Shown piece by piece: positions 17,430-26,442 of a DNA stretch of 40,390 nt. The position numbers and the translations under genes are program-made. Below the pieces are notes generated by a model. The model did not search any database, was not told where the DNA came from, and worked only from the letters and a program-made list of their open reading frames with translations. Position 1 is the first letter of the stretch; the number at the start of each line of letters is the position of its first letter. This DNA comes from JADFQT01 sp965216025. Its GTDB lineage: Bacteria > Chloroflexota > Dehalococcoidia > Lucifugimonadales > UBA3495. Location of the stretch: assembly GCA_965216025.1 (NCBI GenBank), contig CBDCEX010000001.1, positions 1 through 40,390 of the forward strand. Reading direction: 5' to 3'.

Positions 17430-17660
17430 ATGGAGGAACTCTTACCCTCGTCCTGCGAGTGGATCGACGACGAGACCGGCCAAATTTGCGGGCAGACTCC
17501 GGCCAGCCATCAGGGGCTGCTTTTTGTACCCAACCGCGCCTCGATTATTTCGATTCGCTATGTATGCGAGGAGCATGCCCTTCAATATGGGCCGGCCAGC
17601 TGGCGAGTGGATCGCCGGAGTGACTTGGCAGACGCCTGGGAGGAAGGAGGATCCGGCTAA
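17430..17660 (+). CDS. Hypothetical small Cys/His protein, 76 aa
   Basis: Starts MEELLPSSCEWIDDETGQICG and continues through YVCEEHALQYG. Three cysteines and a histidine in C-x10-C and CEEH contexts could bind a metal. An AAGGA ribosome site lies just upstream, and a TATAAT box precedes it. The downstream 200 bases are non-coding. Function unknown. Confidence 0.5.
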   Translation: MEELLPSSCEWIDDETGQICGQTPASHQGLLFVPNRASIISIRYVCEEHALQYGPASWRVDRRSDLADAWEEGGSG

Positions 17661-17874
17661 TAAGGTCTACTGGCCAGAAAACTGTATCACCGAATTTTAT
17701 GCGCGATTGCCGTCCCCCGGGAACCGGACAATGGGGGGGCACCTCTACCAGGTGACCCTTCATCTCCCTTAACCAACCCTTGTTCTATACAGGGCCGTCG
17801 CCAGAGAGATAGAGGTGATGCAATTAAGCGGATTGTAAGGGGCTAGCAGGGGACGAAAAAGACCTGAGAACAAA

Positions 17875-17945
17875 TGGAGCGGAAGATGGGATTCGAACCC
17901 ATTCGGTCCATCTTGTCCCACCCTATCTGAGGACGTACCTTCTGC
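17875..17945 (-). pseudogene. Degenerate tRNA-like sequence sharing the tRNA-Gly 3' end
   Basis: Read leftward, it ends in a perfect T-arm (5-bp stem, TTCGAAT loop), the acceptor strand CTTCCGC, discriminator T and CCA. This is the same acceptor end as tRNA-Gly at 40293-40367. The 5' strand GCAGAAG pairs with one mismatch. The middle is too short and gives no normal D and anticodon arms. Downstream flanks (GAAAAAGACCTGA) are also shared with the tRNA-Gly locus. It may be a tRNA pseudogene from duplication, or a relic attachment site. Confidence 0.55.
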
Positions 17946-18072
17946 TCCAGGCAACAGAGGGCATTGTGTATCTGTAGTGCCGTTTGGTGTTAGCTCATAC
18001 CACAGAGTTTGTCGGCAAAATGCCGGCAAAAACTCATAGCTGGCCCAGATACAACCGAGTAGCAGCCAGCAA

Positions 18073-18127
18073 CTATCAATACAATTAATTACTAAGTGCT
18101 GTCGGGGTAAAACAATTGTATTGATAG
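18073..18127. repeat. 14-bp perfect inverted repeat in an AT-rich patch
   Basis: CTATCAATACAATT (18073-18086) and its complement (18114-18127) flank 27 bases. The region is much more AT-rich than its surroundings and lies next to the tRNA-like sequence. It could be a recombination or regulator site, or the hairpin of a small element. Confidence 0.6.
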
Positions 18128-18319
18128 CTTATCTAGTGCTCGGCGCAAAATTTTGATTTTATTAAATCGGACTTATAGTGGCCTTAAGGCTGGCCAAGTT
18201 CTTCATTCGGTACATCAACCAACAACCCAGGTAGTAGCCAACTCCAAGGATTTTTCCTGCATACTCGGCTGGATACCTCTCTAGCTTGCCACCCCCATTA
18301 CCCGTGCCTACAATGCGGG

Positions 18320-18622
18320 CTATCCCAGGCTGCACGGTGACATGGACCACACCGTTACAGTCTGTGAGCCGACGAATTCTTGGCCACCAGGATTCCGCTG
18401 AAGATCCGGGTCTTGGTTAGCGGCCTCCCGTGCCTCGGCGCGGTGATTGAGGTCATCGTATTCCCAAACGTGGATCACTTGGTTGAGAGGACCCATATCC
18501 GAGTGCCAGAAGGCCCCCAGTTTGGAGTGTTTTTCGCGATAGAGATGCCTCTTCTCGAAACGGGACTCAAACTCGCTCACTGTGCCGGGGCGCAAAGTAT
18601 AGGTGCGGACTTCGTAGATCAT
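18320..18622 (-). CDS. NIPSNAP-family protein
   Basis: 100 residues with the typical start MIYEVRTYTLRPGTVSEFE and the central GPLNQVIHVWEYDDLNHRAEAR motif of the NIPSNAP family, a dimeric alpha-beta-barrel fold often found beside catabolic genes; biochemical role unknown. The first two thirds match the family well. The C-terminus (after NQDPD) does not resemble the usual ending, so it may be shortened or frameshifted. It reads leftward toward the tRNA-like sequence; upstream is a hairpin at 18763-18809. Confidence 0.75.
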   Translation of the reverse strand: MIYEVRTYTLRPGTVSEFESRFEKRHLYREKHSKLGAFWHSDMGPLNQVIHVWEYDDLNHRAEAREAANQDPDLQRNPGGQEFVGSQTVTVWSMSPCSLG

Positions 18623-18762
18623 GGTGTTCCTCCCCTCCTCTCTGTTGTTTTATGGGCCTAACGACCTGCAGGCTCTTTCTAATCTGAAATCTCCATTTCG
18701 GATGATCCCAAGCCTGCCGGGGAGCCCAAATCCGCGATTCCTAGGAAGATAGTGTTGGTGGG

Positions 18763-18809
18763 TCGCTTGTCAGCTAGTTCCCAGTTAAGGTGATAGCGCT
18801 GACAAGCGA
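18763..18809. repeat. 12-bp perfect stem hairpin
   Basis: TCGCTTGTCAGC (18763-18774) pairs with 18798-18809; allowing one mismatch the stem extends to 15 bp. The loop is 23 bases. No U-tract follows. It lies between the D-aminoacylase fragment and the NIPSNAP gene. Confidence 0.5.
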
Positions 18810-18863
18810 GCCACCTCATTTGTTGTGATTTGGACCGCTAATCCCCGGCGATTTGCGCCTTGT

Positions 18864-19285
18864 CTAACGGTTCGCCTGGTACAGCGGTCCCCGGAGGACC
18901 TGGCCGGGTAGGGCTCCGGTGTGCTCTCCGTCTTCCAGTAGTACTTCCCCGTTGACAATCACATAATCTATCCCGATGGCGCCCCGCTTCACGTGCTTAG
19001 CGTTGGCTCCTGCCGGGGGATAATCCACCGGCTCCCGGGGCTTGGAGGCAATGGTGTCGGGATCGAAGATGGTTATGTCGGCGGACTTGCCTGGGGCGAT
19101 GAAGCCGCGGTCATGGAGCTCGTGCATCAGGGCGGTCTTGCCCGTCAGCCGGTAGACAGCGTCTTCCAGGGACTTAATTTGTTTTGCCCGTACCCAGTAG
19201 CCCAGCAGATTGGTGCTGTACTCATAGCGGTCAATCGTGTCCGGGCGAGCACCGCCGTCGGTGGTTCCGATAACGGTGTAGGGAG
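18864..19285 (-). pseudogene. N-acyl-D-amino-acid deacylase, C-terminal fragment
   Basis: About 140 residues match the C-terminal part of D-aminoacylase-type amidohydrolases: the metal-site segment VIGTTDGGARPDT, LGYWVRAKQIKSLEDAVYRLTG, DRGFIAPGKSADITIFDP and the terminal IDYVIVNGEVLLEDGEHTGALPGQVLRG. The enzymes are normally about 500 residues. Homology stops near 19285, where the sequence changes to the antisense of a DUF1800 gene end. The catalytic barrel's first two thirds are therefore missing. An apparent ATG further right lies in foreign sequence. Confidence 0.85.
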
Positions 19286-19398
19286 AGCCGGGGATCGAAC
19301 TACGCAACGGCACCGAGGAGGAGCGCATCGCCTTTACCAGCCGAGTTGGCCAGATGCTGCAAATGATCGCATCCACCCAGGAATTCCAGTTCGTTTAG
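19282..19398 (+). pseudogene. DUF1800-family protein, C-terminal remnant
   Basis: A 38-codon open stretch ending GQMLQMIASTQEFQFV resembles the extreme C-terminus of DUF1800 proteins (consensus LLxSPEFQ). It is followed 19 bases later by a DUF1501 start, the classical order of this gene pair. The rest of the roughly 450-residue protein is missing, cut at the junction with the deacylase fragment. Confidence 0.65.
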
Positions 19399-19417
19399 GG
19401 CGATAGGAGAGGAAACA

Positions 19418-19763
19418 ATGCCATCTACCAAAAAGGACCCGATACTGGTAGTAGTTCAGCTGTCGGGTGGCAACGACGGTATAAACACGGTTATTCCCTA
19501 CGGTGACCCCAACTACTATGACCAAAGACCAAGCTTGGGTATACCGGCAGACCAGGTTCTGGCCCTTAATGACCATGTCGGCTTCCACGGCAGTATAGGG
19601 CCCCTGAAGAACCTGTACGACCAGGGTAAGGAAGCGGTGATTCAGGGCATAGGATTTCCCAACTGCAACCGCTCCCAGTTCCGTTCTATGGACGTATGGC
19701 ATACCTGCGAGCCCGACAAGCTAGCCACCGAAGGTTGGTTAGGCCGGACCAGCCAGGGCCTAG
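19418..19763 (+). pseudogene. DUF1501-family protein, N-terminal fragment cut by IS701-type insertion
   Basis: Starts with a good ribosome site (GATAGGAGAGG) and MPSTKKDPILVVVQLSGGNDGINTVIP, the hallmark N-terminus of DUF1501 (sulfatase/alkaline-phosphatase-like) proteins. It continues through GIGFPNCNRSQFRSMDVWH to GWLGRT. About 115 of some 400 residues remain before the insertion. Rejoining across the element gives only a short tail with a stop, so a further deletion probably removed the remainder. The native protein is typically exported and encoded with DUF1800. Confidence 0.8.
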
Positions 19764-21215
19764 TACTACAACGACGGGTTTAAGGTGGCGGCTCCATCCT
19801 GCTTTCGCGGCGGGTGGAGCGGCGTCTCTCGTGGGAACGGCGAGCCCGTTCGTTGCGTAGCTGCGTATCCTCCAGCCACAACAGCAATTGATCGGGCCCG
19901 AACTGCTCCCGGGGCAGCATCTCCCGCACCACCCGGTACACCTGTGGCCTCGTGATCCGGGGCATCTTTTCCCCCCCAATCCTGCTGCAGGCTCAGCAGG
20001 AACGCCCCACCCAGCAGGCACATGGCTATGTGGTGATGCCACCCTGCCCAGCTGCGGGTCTCGTATTCGTCCAGCCCCACGTCACCCTTCTCAGTCTCGA
20101 ACTCCGTTTCAATGCGCCACCTGGACCCACCCACGTAGGCCAGAGTCTCCAAGGTTGTGCCCTCGGGAGCGTTGGACAGGTAGTAGCGGGGCTCGCTGCC
20201 GTCCAGGTTCCGGCGCCAGACGGCCCACAGTTCCTCGCCGGGCTTGCGCCTCCTGGTGGCCCGCACCCGCTGGGCACTGAACCGGTAGGTGCGCGGCCCC
20301 TGGCTTCCCTGGGCCACCGTTATCTCCCGCCAAGCCTCATCCGGCAGTTCATCACCGCGCTGCTCCATGGTCCGCCGCTGCCCAGGCCGCAGCTTGGGTT
20401 TGCGGGGGCGGCCGAACCCCGGATATTCCGGACTGGTCCAAGCCGGGTCCAAGGGCCAGACCGTAGTGCCGCCCGGAACGTCCAGCACGTAGCGCATCCC
20501 CAGGGCCGCCAGTCCCTCCCGGAAGGTCGGCGACATCCCGAAGGCGTCGTCTCCGGCAACCCACTCGGCCCTGAGGTAGCCCAACTCCAGGACCCGCTCC
20601 AGCATCTCCAGGGCCAACTCCGCCTTTGACCGGTAGTTCCGCCGGTCCTCCGGCACACCCGCCGCAGCACACCGGTCCTGGTCGGAGGTCCAACTCTTGG
20701 GCAGATACAGCCGCTTGTCCACCAACGCCCGGCCCAGCGGGCTGACGTAGGCCAGGAACATCCCACCCTGGCAGTTGGCCACCTTGCCCAGCCTGCCGCA
20801 GTACTGCCGGGCCACTCCCGCCGATTTCCTGCCCTGCTTGGGGAAGTCGCTGCCATCGAACACCCACACCGCCTCCGGGTGTCCCAGCCTGGGGGCCAAG
20901 TATTCCTGCAGCCGCCCTATGACTGTCTCATCGGACCACCGGGCCTCGGTGAGAAAGCGCTGCATCGCCCGGGCCGAGATGCCCACCGATTCCGAGAGAT
21001 TCTCGGCGTTGCGCCGCTCCTGGTCCTGCACCAGCAGCGCCTGAAGGTAATTCCCGCTGTGATCCCGCCACTGCTTGCGGCCGAAGGAGGCCGCAAAGAA
21101 GGCGTGGAATTCCTGAAGGCTGTCGTAGACCCGCTCGAAGCTCGCCGCATCCATCACTCAAACCACCCAACATCATCTGTCCAGCCATCCTACCAGACAA
21201 CTCGTCGTTGTAGTA
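19764..21215 (-). mobile_element. IS701-family insertion sequence
   Basis: 1452 bp with perfect 13-bp terminal inverted repeats TACTACAACGACG (19764-19776 and 21203-21215). Both ends are flanked by CTAG (19760-19763 and 21216-21219), which fits the 4-bp YTAR target duplication known for IS701. It is inserted in the DUF1501 gene and carries one leftward transposase gene. Confidence 0.9.
19780..21157 (-). pseudogene. IS701-family transposase, frameshifted near its C-terminus
   Basis: A DDE transposase of about 460 residues. Visible catalytic contexts are VFDGSDFPKQG (Asp), WVAGDDAFGM (Asp) and WRIETEFETEKGDVGLDEYE (Glu), which define the IS701 group. A run of seven G (plus-strand C at 19972-19978) shifts the frame after LLSLQQDWG. 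With six G the chain would continue KMPRITRPQVYRVVREMLP and end at 19780. As given, the last 60 residues are replaced by an unrelated tail. This could be inactivation or a homopolymer base error. Confidence 0.85.
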
Positions 21216-21316
21216 CTAGTGCCTACGCTGATCAAGGTTAATAAAAGTTAGCAAAAGGTGAATAGAAAGTTAATCAACCGACTCAAATGTAATCTTTACG
21301 GGAGGCCTGCGGCTTA

Positions 21317-21721
21317 ATGAAGAAGATTTTACTGGTAGATGACCACGCCCCCACCAGATTAATGTTCAGCAAGATTCTGGCCCAACAGGGTGCCAACTAC
21401 GAATTTTTAGAAGCCCGCAATGGGGAGGAGGCCTGCGAAACCGCCCTGGAAGCCAAGCCCGACTTGATTTTGATGGACGTTTCGATGCCGGTAATGGACG
21501 GCTACGAGGCCCTGGCCAGCCTCAAGGAGGACCCGGAAACTCAGGCCATTCGGGTCTTGATGTTGACTGGTTTAGATTTGCCTTTCCAGCAAAAACTGGC
21601 CTACGAGCTGGGCGCCTTTGGCTATGTGGTTAAACCCGTTAGGCTGGACGAGATGAATCAAACCGTGAAGCTGGCCCTGGACCACCGGCGTAAAAGTTGC
21701 CGGGCACCCGCAGCCCGGTAA
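21317..21721 (+). CDS. Single-domain response regulator (CheY-like)
   Basis: 134 residues forming one receiver domain: acidic pocket Asp8/Asp9, phosphoacceptor Asp54 in LMDVSMPVMDG, Thr84 in LMLTGLD and Lys106 in VVKPVRL. There is no output domain, so it probably acts by protein contact or in a phosphorelay. No histidine kinase lies nearby. It starts 98 bases after the IS701 target duplication, with a GGGAGG motif 13 bases upstream of the ATG. All catalytic residues are intact. Confidence 0.92.
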   Translation: MKKILLVDDHAPTRLMFSKILAQQGANYEFLEARNGEEACETALEAKPDLILMDVSMPVMDGYEALASLKEDPETQAIRVLMLTGLDLPFQQKLAYELGAFGYVVKPVRLDEMNQTVKLALDHRRKSCRAPAAR

Positions 21722-21841
21722 CTCGCCCTCGAACCCTCCGACTACCCACCTTGGCTGCAATGCAAAACCGCACTGGCCTCCCGGCAGCGGGTACTGTAAA
21801 ATGAGCCCCGACCGGATAGACGTTGGCGCATGGGGGCAGGC

Positions 21842-22645
21842 ATGGACCTGGAACTGGAAGGTAAGACAGCGCTGGTTACCGGAGGCAGTCGGGGCATAGG
21901 GAAGGCCATCGCTCGGGAACTAGCCACCTGCGGTTGCAGCGTGGTGCTCACCGCACGGGGCGTCGAGGCGCTGGACTTGACGGCCAGGGAGCTGGCTCAG
22001 GAAACCGGCCAGCAGGTTACCGGCGTTCCCTGCGACCTTACCAGTACCGAGGAAGTGGAGCGGATGGTGCAGGAAGCCGCCAACACTTTGGACGGCCGCA
22101 TTGAGATATTGGTCAATAACGCGGCCGCGCCGGAGGGCCTGGCCCGAGGCCCCCTTGCCGGCATCAAAGACGAGGACGTCCTCAACGACCTGAACACCAA
22201 GGTGATGGGTTATCTTAGGTGTGCCCGCGCCGTTGCTCCCTACATGGTCCGCCAGAACTGGGGCCGCATCATCAACATTGGCGGTACCTCCGCCCGCCGC
22301 GCCAGCGGCAACCTCAGCGCCGGGGTACGGAACGCCGGCCTGGTCAACTTCACCAAGTACCTGGCCGAAGACTTGGGTCCCTCCGGGGTCACCGTCAACA
22401 TTGTTCATCCGGGCACCACCCGTACCGAGCGCAGCGGCCCGATGTATCAGGAACAAGCCCAGCAGTTGGGTATCACGGTGGAGGAGGTGGAAGCGCGGGT
22501 CGCCTCCGGAAACTCTACCAAGCGCATCGTGGACGCCCGAGAGCTGGCCTATGTGGTGGCTTTTCTCGCCTCGCCTCGCTCCATCGCCATCAGCGAGGAG
22601 GTGATCTCGGCTAGTGGCGGCGCCGGTCAGGCTGTGTTTCACTAA
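21842..22645 (+). CDS. Short-chain dehydrogenase/reductase, non-canonical active site
   Basis: 267 residues (271 from an alternative ATG at 21830) with a Rossmann fold: cofactor loop TGGSRGIG and structural NNAA are standard. The catalytic Tyr-x3-Lys of classical SDRs is missing: the segment aligning with YSASKAALVNFTK reads AGVRNAGLVNFTK, so Tyr becomes Ala and Lys becomes Asn. The rest of the fold, including the C-terminal ISEEVISASGG segment where VDGG is usual, is intact. It probably binds NAD(P) but either uses another chemistry or has a non-catalytic role. Neighbours (EthD, DUF885) suggest small-molecule metabolism. Confidence 0.85.
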   Translation: MDLELEGKTALVTGGSRGIGKAIARELATCGCSVVLTARGVEALDLTARELAQETGQQVTGVPCDLTSTEEVERMVQEAANTLDGRIEILVNNAAAPEGLARGPLAGIKDEDVLNDLNTKVMGYLRCARAVAPYMVRQNWGRIINIGGTSARRASGNLSAGVRNAGLVNFTKYLAEDLGPSGVTVNIVHPGTTRTERSGPMYQEQAQQLGITVEEVEARVASGNSTKRIVDARELAYVVAFLASPRSIAISEEVISASGGAGQAVFH

Positions 22646-22685
22646 CCTTCCGGCCTCGGGTAATGCCCAGGAGGGTGTCGGAAAT

Positions 22686-22930
22686 GTCATTGGGAGAAGT
22701 CACGATGTAATCGGGGCGACGAAGCAATCCCAGAGGGGCTAGATTGCTTCGCGGAGTTTATTCTGAGCGCAGCCGAAGGGCTGCTCTGTAAATAGCCTGT
22801 TCGCCCTTCGAGAGCCTCAGGACGAACGGGATCCCTAACGCTCGTGGTGAGCCCGTCGAACCATGAGCCGAGGGGAATCCATTTTCATCTGTCGGTGGCG
22901 CTCCGCCGGAGCATGATAACTCGCAATGAC
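22686..22930. repeat. MITE-like dispersed repeat, copy B (245 bp)
   Basis: Near-complete copy of the 685-922 element in the opposite orientation. The ends are GTCATTGGGAG (one mismatch) at 22686-22696 and CTCGCAATGAC at 22920-22930. Shared interior segments include ATTCTGAGCGCAGCCGAAGG and TCTGTCGGTGGCGCTCCG. It lies between the SDR and EthD genes. Confidence 0.75.
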
Positions 22931-22988
22931 GAAAAGCGGGCTTCTCACGCACATTTAGGTTTTTCATTTTGCGAATTAGGAGAGAATC

Positions 22989-23300
22989 ATGATCAAGGTT
23001 ACTGTTCTTTACCCCAACGAGGAAGGCAAAAAGTTCGACATGGATTACTACACGGGTACGCACATGCCGCTGGTGCATTCACGCCTGGATTCCATGGGCC
23101 TGCTGCGCACTGAAGTGGAAAAGGGCGTAAGCAGCGCCGATCCCAACGCGCCGGCCCCCTTCGTGGCCATTGGTGTGCTGTATTTCAATACGGTCGAAGA
23201 AGTCCATGAAGGGTTCAAGACCCACGGGCGGGAGGTCATGGGAGATATCCCCAACTATACCGATATTTCACCCCAAATCCAGATCAGCGAAATCGTGTGA
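22989..23300 (+). CDS. EthD-domain protein
   Basis: 103 residues starting MIKVTVLYPNEEGKKFDMDYYTGTHMPLV, the typical EthD/dimeric alpha-beta-barrel start with the YYxxTHMPLV motif. It ends ISPQIQISEIV. EthD was first described in ethyl tert-butyl ether degradation; relatives are small cytosolic dimers of unclear function, sometimes polyketide-cyclase- or monooxygenase-like. A TAGGAGAG ribosome site sits 5-10 bases before the ATG. Confidence 0.9.
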   Translation: MIKVTVLYPNEEGKKFDMDYYTGTHMPLVHSRLDSMGLLRTEVEKGVSSADPNAPAPFVAIGVLYFNTVEEVHEGFKTHGREVMGDIPNYTDISPQIQISEIV

Positions 23301-23386
23301 ACCGTGTTTCGAGCATTACGTTCGCCCTTTGGTCCGCAGCCAATTCTGAGCACATCCGGGTGTAAATCCGGCGTATATAGCTGATC

Positions 23387-25045
23387 ATGTCCCAGCCAGC
23401 CGCTGCCCAAAGCCTGGATAATCTCTCCCAGCGCCTGATAGCAGAGCATTGGGACTTCTACCCTACTGCCGGCAGCCGCATCGGCCGCCATGAGTATGAT
23501 GGACGCCTCCCCGACCTGTCGCCGGCTCGGGTCCGGCGACGCCTGGAGGAGCTGAGAAGAGGCCTGGGCCAGCTTTTTGCTCTGCCCCAGCAAGACCTGT
23601 CGTCCGACCAGCGGCTCAGCTACCGCCTGATGGAGCTGTTCTTAAAGCGAGAACTGTTCAATCTGGAGGACTGGCGTCCTCTGGAAAACAACCCCATGCG
23701 GCAGGTGGGCTTCTTGAACGTCGGCGGGTATGTCCGGCGCGACTACGCTCCGCTGGCGGACCGGCTGCGTTCCGCTACCCAGGCGCTGGGGCAGGTCCTC
23801 GACTTTACGGAAGCGCTGGACTCATCGCTGGAGCCGGAGCTGGGCCGCCCAGTGCTTGAGATGAGTATTGAGAGCTATTCGGGCATGGCCCGGTTCTATC
23901 GGGTGGACCTAGGCCGGGCCGTGGCAGATTTTACCGATAGATCTGTCTTAGAACCCTTCAATCAAGCCCGGGAAGCGGCGGCGCTGGCGGTGGAACGGTT
24001 CGTGGAGCGGCTTCAATTCAGGCTGGAACAGGCTAGGGAGGACTTTGCCATTGGCGCCAAGCTGTACGCTGGCATGCTGGCTACCGGGGAAGGGATAACC
24101 GCCAGCCTAGCCGAATTGGGCGCGCTGGGACAGGCGAATTTGGATGCCAACCTGGAACAGCTGGCGGCAGCGGCGGAGGCGGTCAAGCCAGGCTGGAGCA
24201 TAAGAGAAACGGTGGCGGATATCGGTCGCCGGCATCCCTCTCCCGAAGGCCTGATACCGGAAACTCAGGATATGCTGGAAACCATCCGGCGGAGCCTAGT
24301 CGACCTGGACCTGATCTCCGTCCCCTCCGATGACCGATGCCAGGTGATGGAAACGCCCGCCTACATGCGCTATGCCTTCGCCGCCATGGATAGTCCCGGG
24401 TCTTTGGAAGAAAGGGCTACCGAATCCTTCTATTACGTGACTCCGGTGGAGGAGGAGTGGTCGGCTCAGCAGCGGGAGGAGTGGCTCTCGAATTTCAACT
24501 ACGATACTCTACGTATCATATCGATTCACGAGGTATACCCCGGCCATTTCGTTCACCATCTGCACAGCCGGTACGGACGGCCGCTGCCCCTGGTGAACCG
24601 GGTGGCCACCTCCTACGCTTTTACTGAGGGCTGGGCCCATTACACTGAGCAGATGATGTTGGAAACCGACTACGGGGCGGGTCAGCCGGCGCTGCGGGTT
24701 ACCCAGCTGTTGGAAGCCCTGGTCCGCAATTGCCGGTATATCTGCTCGCTAGGGATGCACACCCAGGAGATGACGGTGGACCAGGCCACCCAGTTTTTTA
24801 TGGACCACGCCTATATGGAAGAGCTGCCGGCGCGGCGGGAAGCGCTGCGAGGCACCTTCGATCCTGGCTACCTGAACTATACGCTGGGCAAGCTGATGAT
24901 TCTGAAGTTGAGGGAGGATTTCCGCAAGGAACGGGGCAGTGACTACTCGCTCCGGGGGTTCCACGACCAGCTGCTGTCCTACGGCGCGCCGGCCCTGCCG
25001 CTGCTTAGGGAGGTCATGCTGACGCAACCCGGGAGTGCTCTTTGA
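23387..25045 (+). CDS. DUF885-family metallopeptidase-like protein
   Basis: 552 residues, the usual length of the DUF885 family. It has a mostly helical N-terminal half, then HEVYPGH at 381-387 (the family's HExxPGH zinc motif) and FTEGWAHYTEQ about 30 residues later, which supplies the third ligand and acid. These features resemble M32/gluzincin-type carboxypeptidases, so it is probably a cytosolic zinc peptidase. No signal peptide is seen. It follows ethD by 86 bases on the same strand. A short hairpin repeat lies downstream. No damage is seen. Confidence 0.9.
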   Translation: MSQPAAAQSLDNLSQRLIAEHWDFYPTAGSRIGRHEYDGRLPDLSPARVRRRLEELRRGLGQLFALPQQDLSSDQRLSYRLMELFLKRELFNLEDWRPLENNPMRQVGFLNVGGYVRRDYAPLADRLRSATQALGQVLDFTEALDSSLEPELGRPVLEMSIESYSGMARFYRVDLGRAVADFTDRSVLEPFNQAREAAALAVERFVERLQFRLEQAREDFAIGAKLYAGMLATGEGITASLAELGALGQANLDANLEQLAAAAEAVKPGWSIRETVADIGRRHPSPEGLIPETQDMLETIRRSLVDLDLISVPSDDRCQVMETPAYMRYAFAAMDSPGSLEERATESFYYVTPVEEEWSAQQREEWLSNFNYDTLRIISIHEVYPGHFVHHLHSRYGRPLPLVNRVATSYAFTEGWAHYTEQMMLETDYGAGQPALRVTQLLEALVRNCRYICSLGMHTQEMTVDQATQFFMDHAYMEELPARREALRGTFDPGYLNYTLGKLMILKLREDFRKERGSDYSLRGFHDQLLSYGAPALPLLREVMLTQPGSAL

Positions 25046-25100
25046 AGTGGCGCCAATTTGAGCGAGGAAGTGGCAGGACTCCAGCTAACCGTTTCAATAT

Positions 25101-25126
25101 GTCATCCCGGGCTCCTTCGGAATGAC
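25101..25126. repeat. Short inverted-end repeat (26 bp)
   Basis: GTCATCCCGGG...TTCGGAATGAC with GTCAT/ATGAC ends, resembling the ends of the larger dispersed repeats but without an interior. It lies between convergent genes, so it could be a solo end or a weak bidirectional hairpin. Confidence 0.4.
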
Positions 25127-25148
25127 ACGGGACGTTTTTAGCTAGACG

Positions 25149-25853
25149 CTAGGTTCGGAAAGTGACCTTGCGGAAGGCCTCGGCGTATTTGCAGCCGTTC
25201 TCGGCACCGACGTGCCGGGCCCAGTCCCTGACGAACTCCTCGACCTCGGCTTCGGTGCGGCTGGCCATCTGGCTTTGGTGGGCCTTTACCGCCGCGATTT
25301 TGACGGTTAACGAGCTTTCGATGTCGAGGTAGGTGTTGGCGAGCTCCGCTCCCCAGAAGAGTATGGTTCCGGTTTTATAGGGCTCGAGGCCCTCATCCCG
25401 CCACAGCTCGGCGAAATGCAAATGGTCTCGGGCGTAGGGGAAAACCGCGTCCAGGGTCACCTGTCCGGTGATGCGGTGATCCCGATGCCAGGCCAGGTTC
25501 CGCCGGTAAGGCTCGGTACAGATCACCACTTGCGGCTGCACCCGCCGAATTTGCCGCACGATTTGCTTGCGAAATTCTGGGGTGTCTTCCAGCTCGCCGT
25601 CGGGATGGTGCAGCATCACTACGTCCTCCACTCCCAAAAGCCAAGCTGCCTGCACCTGCTCCTGTTCCCGGGTGGTGGCCAATTGCTCCGGCGTAACTCC
25701 CGGCTGGTCCGTGCCCTTGCTGCCATCGGTGCACAGCACGAAATGAACTTCAGCACCTTCCTTCACCCACTTGGCCACCGTGCCACCGCACCATATCTCC
25801 GCGTCATCCGGATGTGGGGTAACTACCAGAACCCTCTCAGGGGTTTCTTCCAT
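25149..25853 (-). CDS. PIG-L family deacetylase (LmbE-like)
   Basis: About 234 residues from the ATG at 25853, chosen because the family starts just before the metal motif and GGAGG lies 10 bases upstream; the frame stays open to 25946 without similarity. PHPDDAEIWCGG (13-24) is the catalytic zinc motif and WHRDHRITGQ supplies the other ligands. These zinc enzymes remove N-acetyl groups from sugars or related amides, for example in mycothiol or bacillithiol synthesis or antibiotic modification. The substrate cannot be assigned. It is transcribed toward DUF885. Confidence 0.92.
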   Translation of the reverse strand: MEETPERVLVVTPHPDDAEIWCGGTVAKWVKEGAEVHFVLCTDGSKGTDQPGVTPEQLATTREQEQVQAAWLLGVEDVVMLHHPDGELEDTPEFRKQIVRQIRRVQPQVVICTEPYRRNLAWHRDHRITGQVTLDAVFPYARDHLHFAELWRDEGLEPYKTGTILFWGAELANTYLDIESSLTVKIAAVKAHQSQMASRTEAEVEEFVRDWARHVGAENGCKYAEAFRKVTFRT

Positions 25854-26442
25854 CCCCAGACTGCCTCCAGCTCTACTTTGTTGTCCCCTATTGGTCCCTA
25901 TTGTTCCCAGGCGGCCCTCGCCACTCGGCTCGAATCCTTCGGTCACCCTGGTCCCTACTCCATTTACCGGCGGAACCCGTAGCGTTTATTCTAACGGGTA
26001 GACCCGATGACCCTGGCCTATATGGTACACAAAGAGAGAAACGGGTTCAACTCGACGGTCACCCCGGCCGCCGACGCCTGTCCAGGTTAATTCCTCCGAA
26101 CCCGTGAGGTGCGGTTAGCCGGGTTAATAGCTGTTGCCGCTGGTCTGACCGACAGCGGACCAACAGCTTGCCTGGCGGGATTAACGCCCGTATCTCCCGG
26201 TTATTCAAATGTTGGAACAGTTTCGCGGCCACTGGAGGGCTTTAACTGGGGATTCAGGTCAGGGCATGGGGTGAGAATTGCCGGGGAGGAAGGTACTGGG
26301 GATAGAGTTCCATGGTTTGGCCACGGCAGTCGGGGTTAACTGGGGTCAATCACGTGCTGCTTGGTTGCGGCAAGCCCTTTCAGCCCAAAACCAGCTATCA
26401 GCCCTTGTTCGCGTACGCCGTTACCGAGGGAGTAAGAAAGTG
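25854..26442. other. Intergenic region upstream of PIG-L, nothing recognised
   Basis: Nearly 600 bases between the PIG-L gene start and tRNA-Pro. Short frames exist on both strands but show no family resemblance. No RNA element was recognised. Confidence 0.4.

Noticed and set aside
17769..18029. 86-codon leftward frame across the tRNA-like sequence
   Set aside because: It translates the tRNA-like DNA itself and has no recognisable domain; no integrase tail was found.
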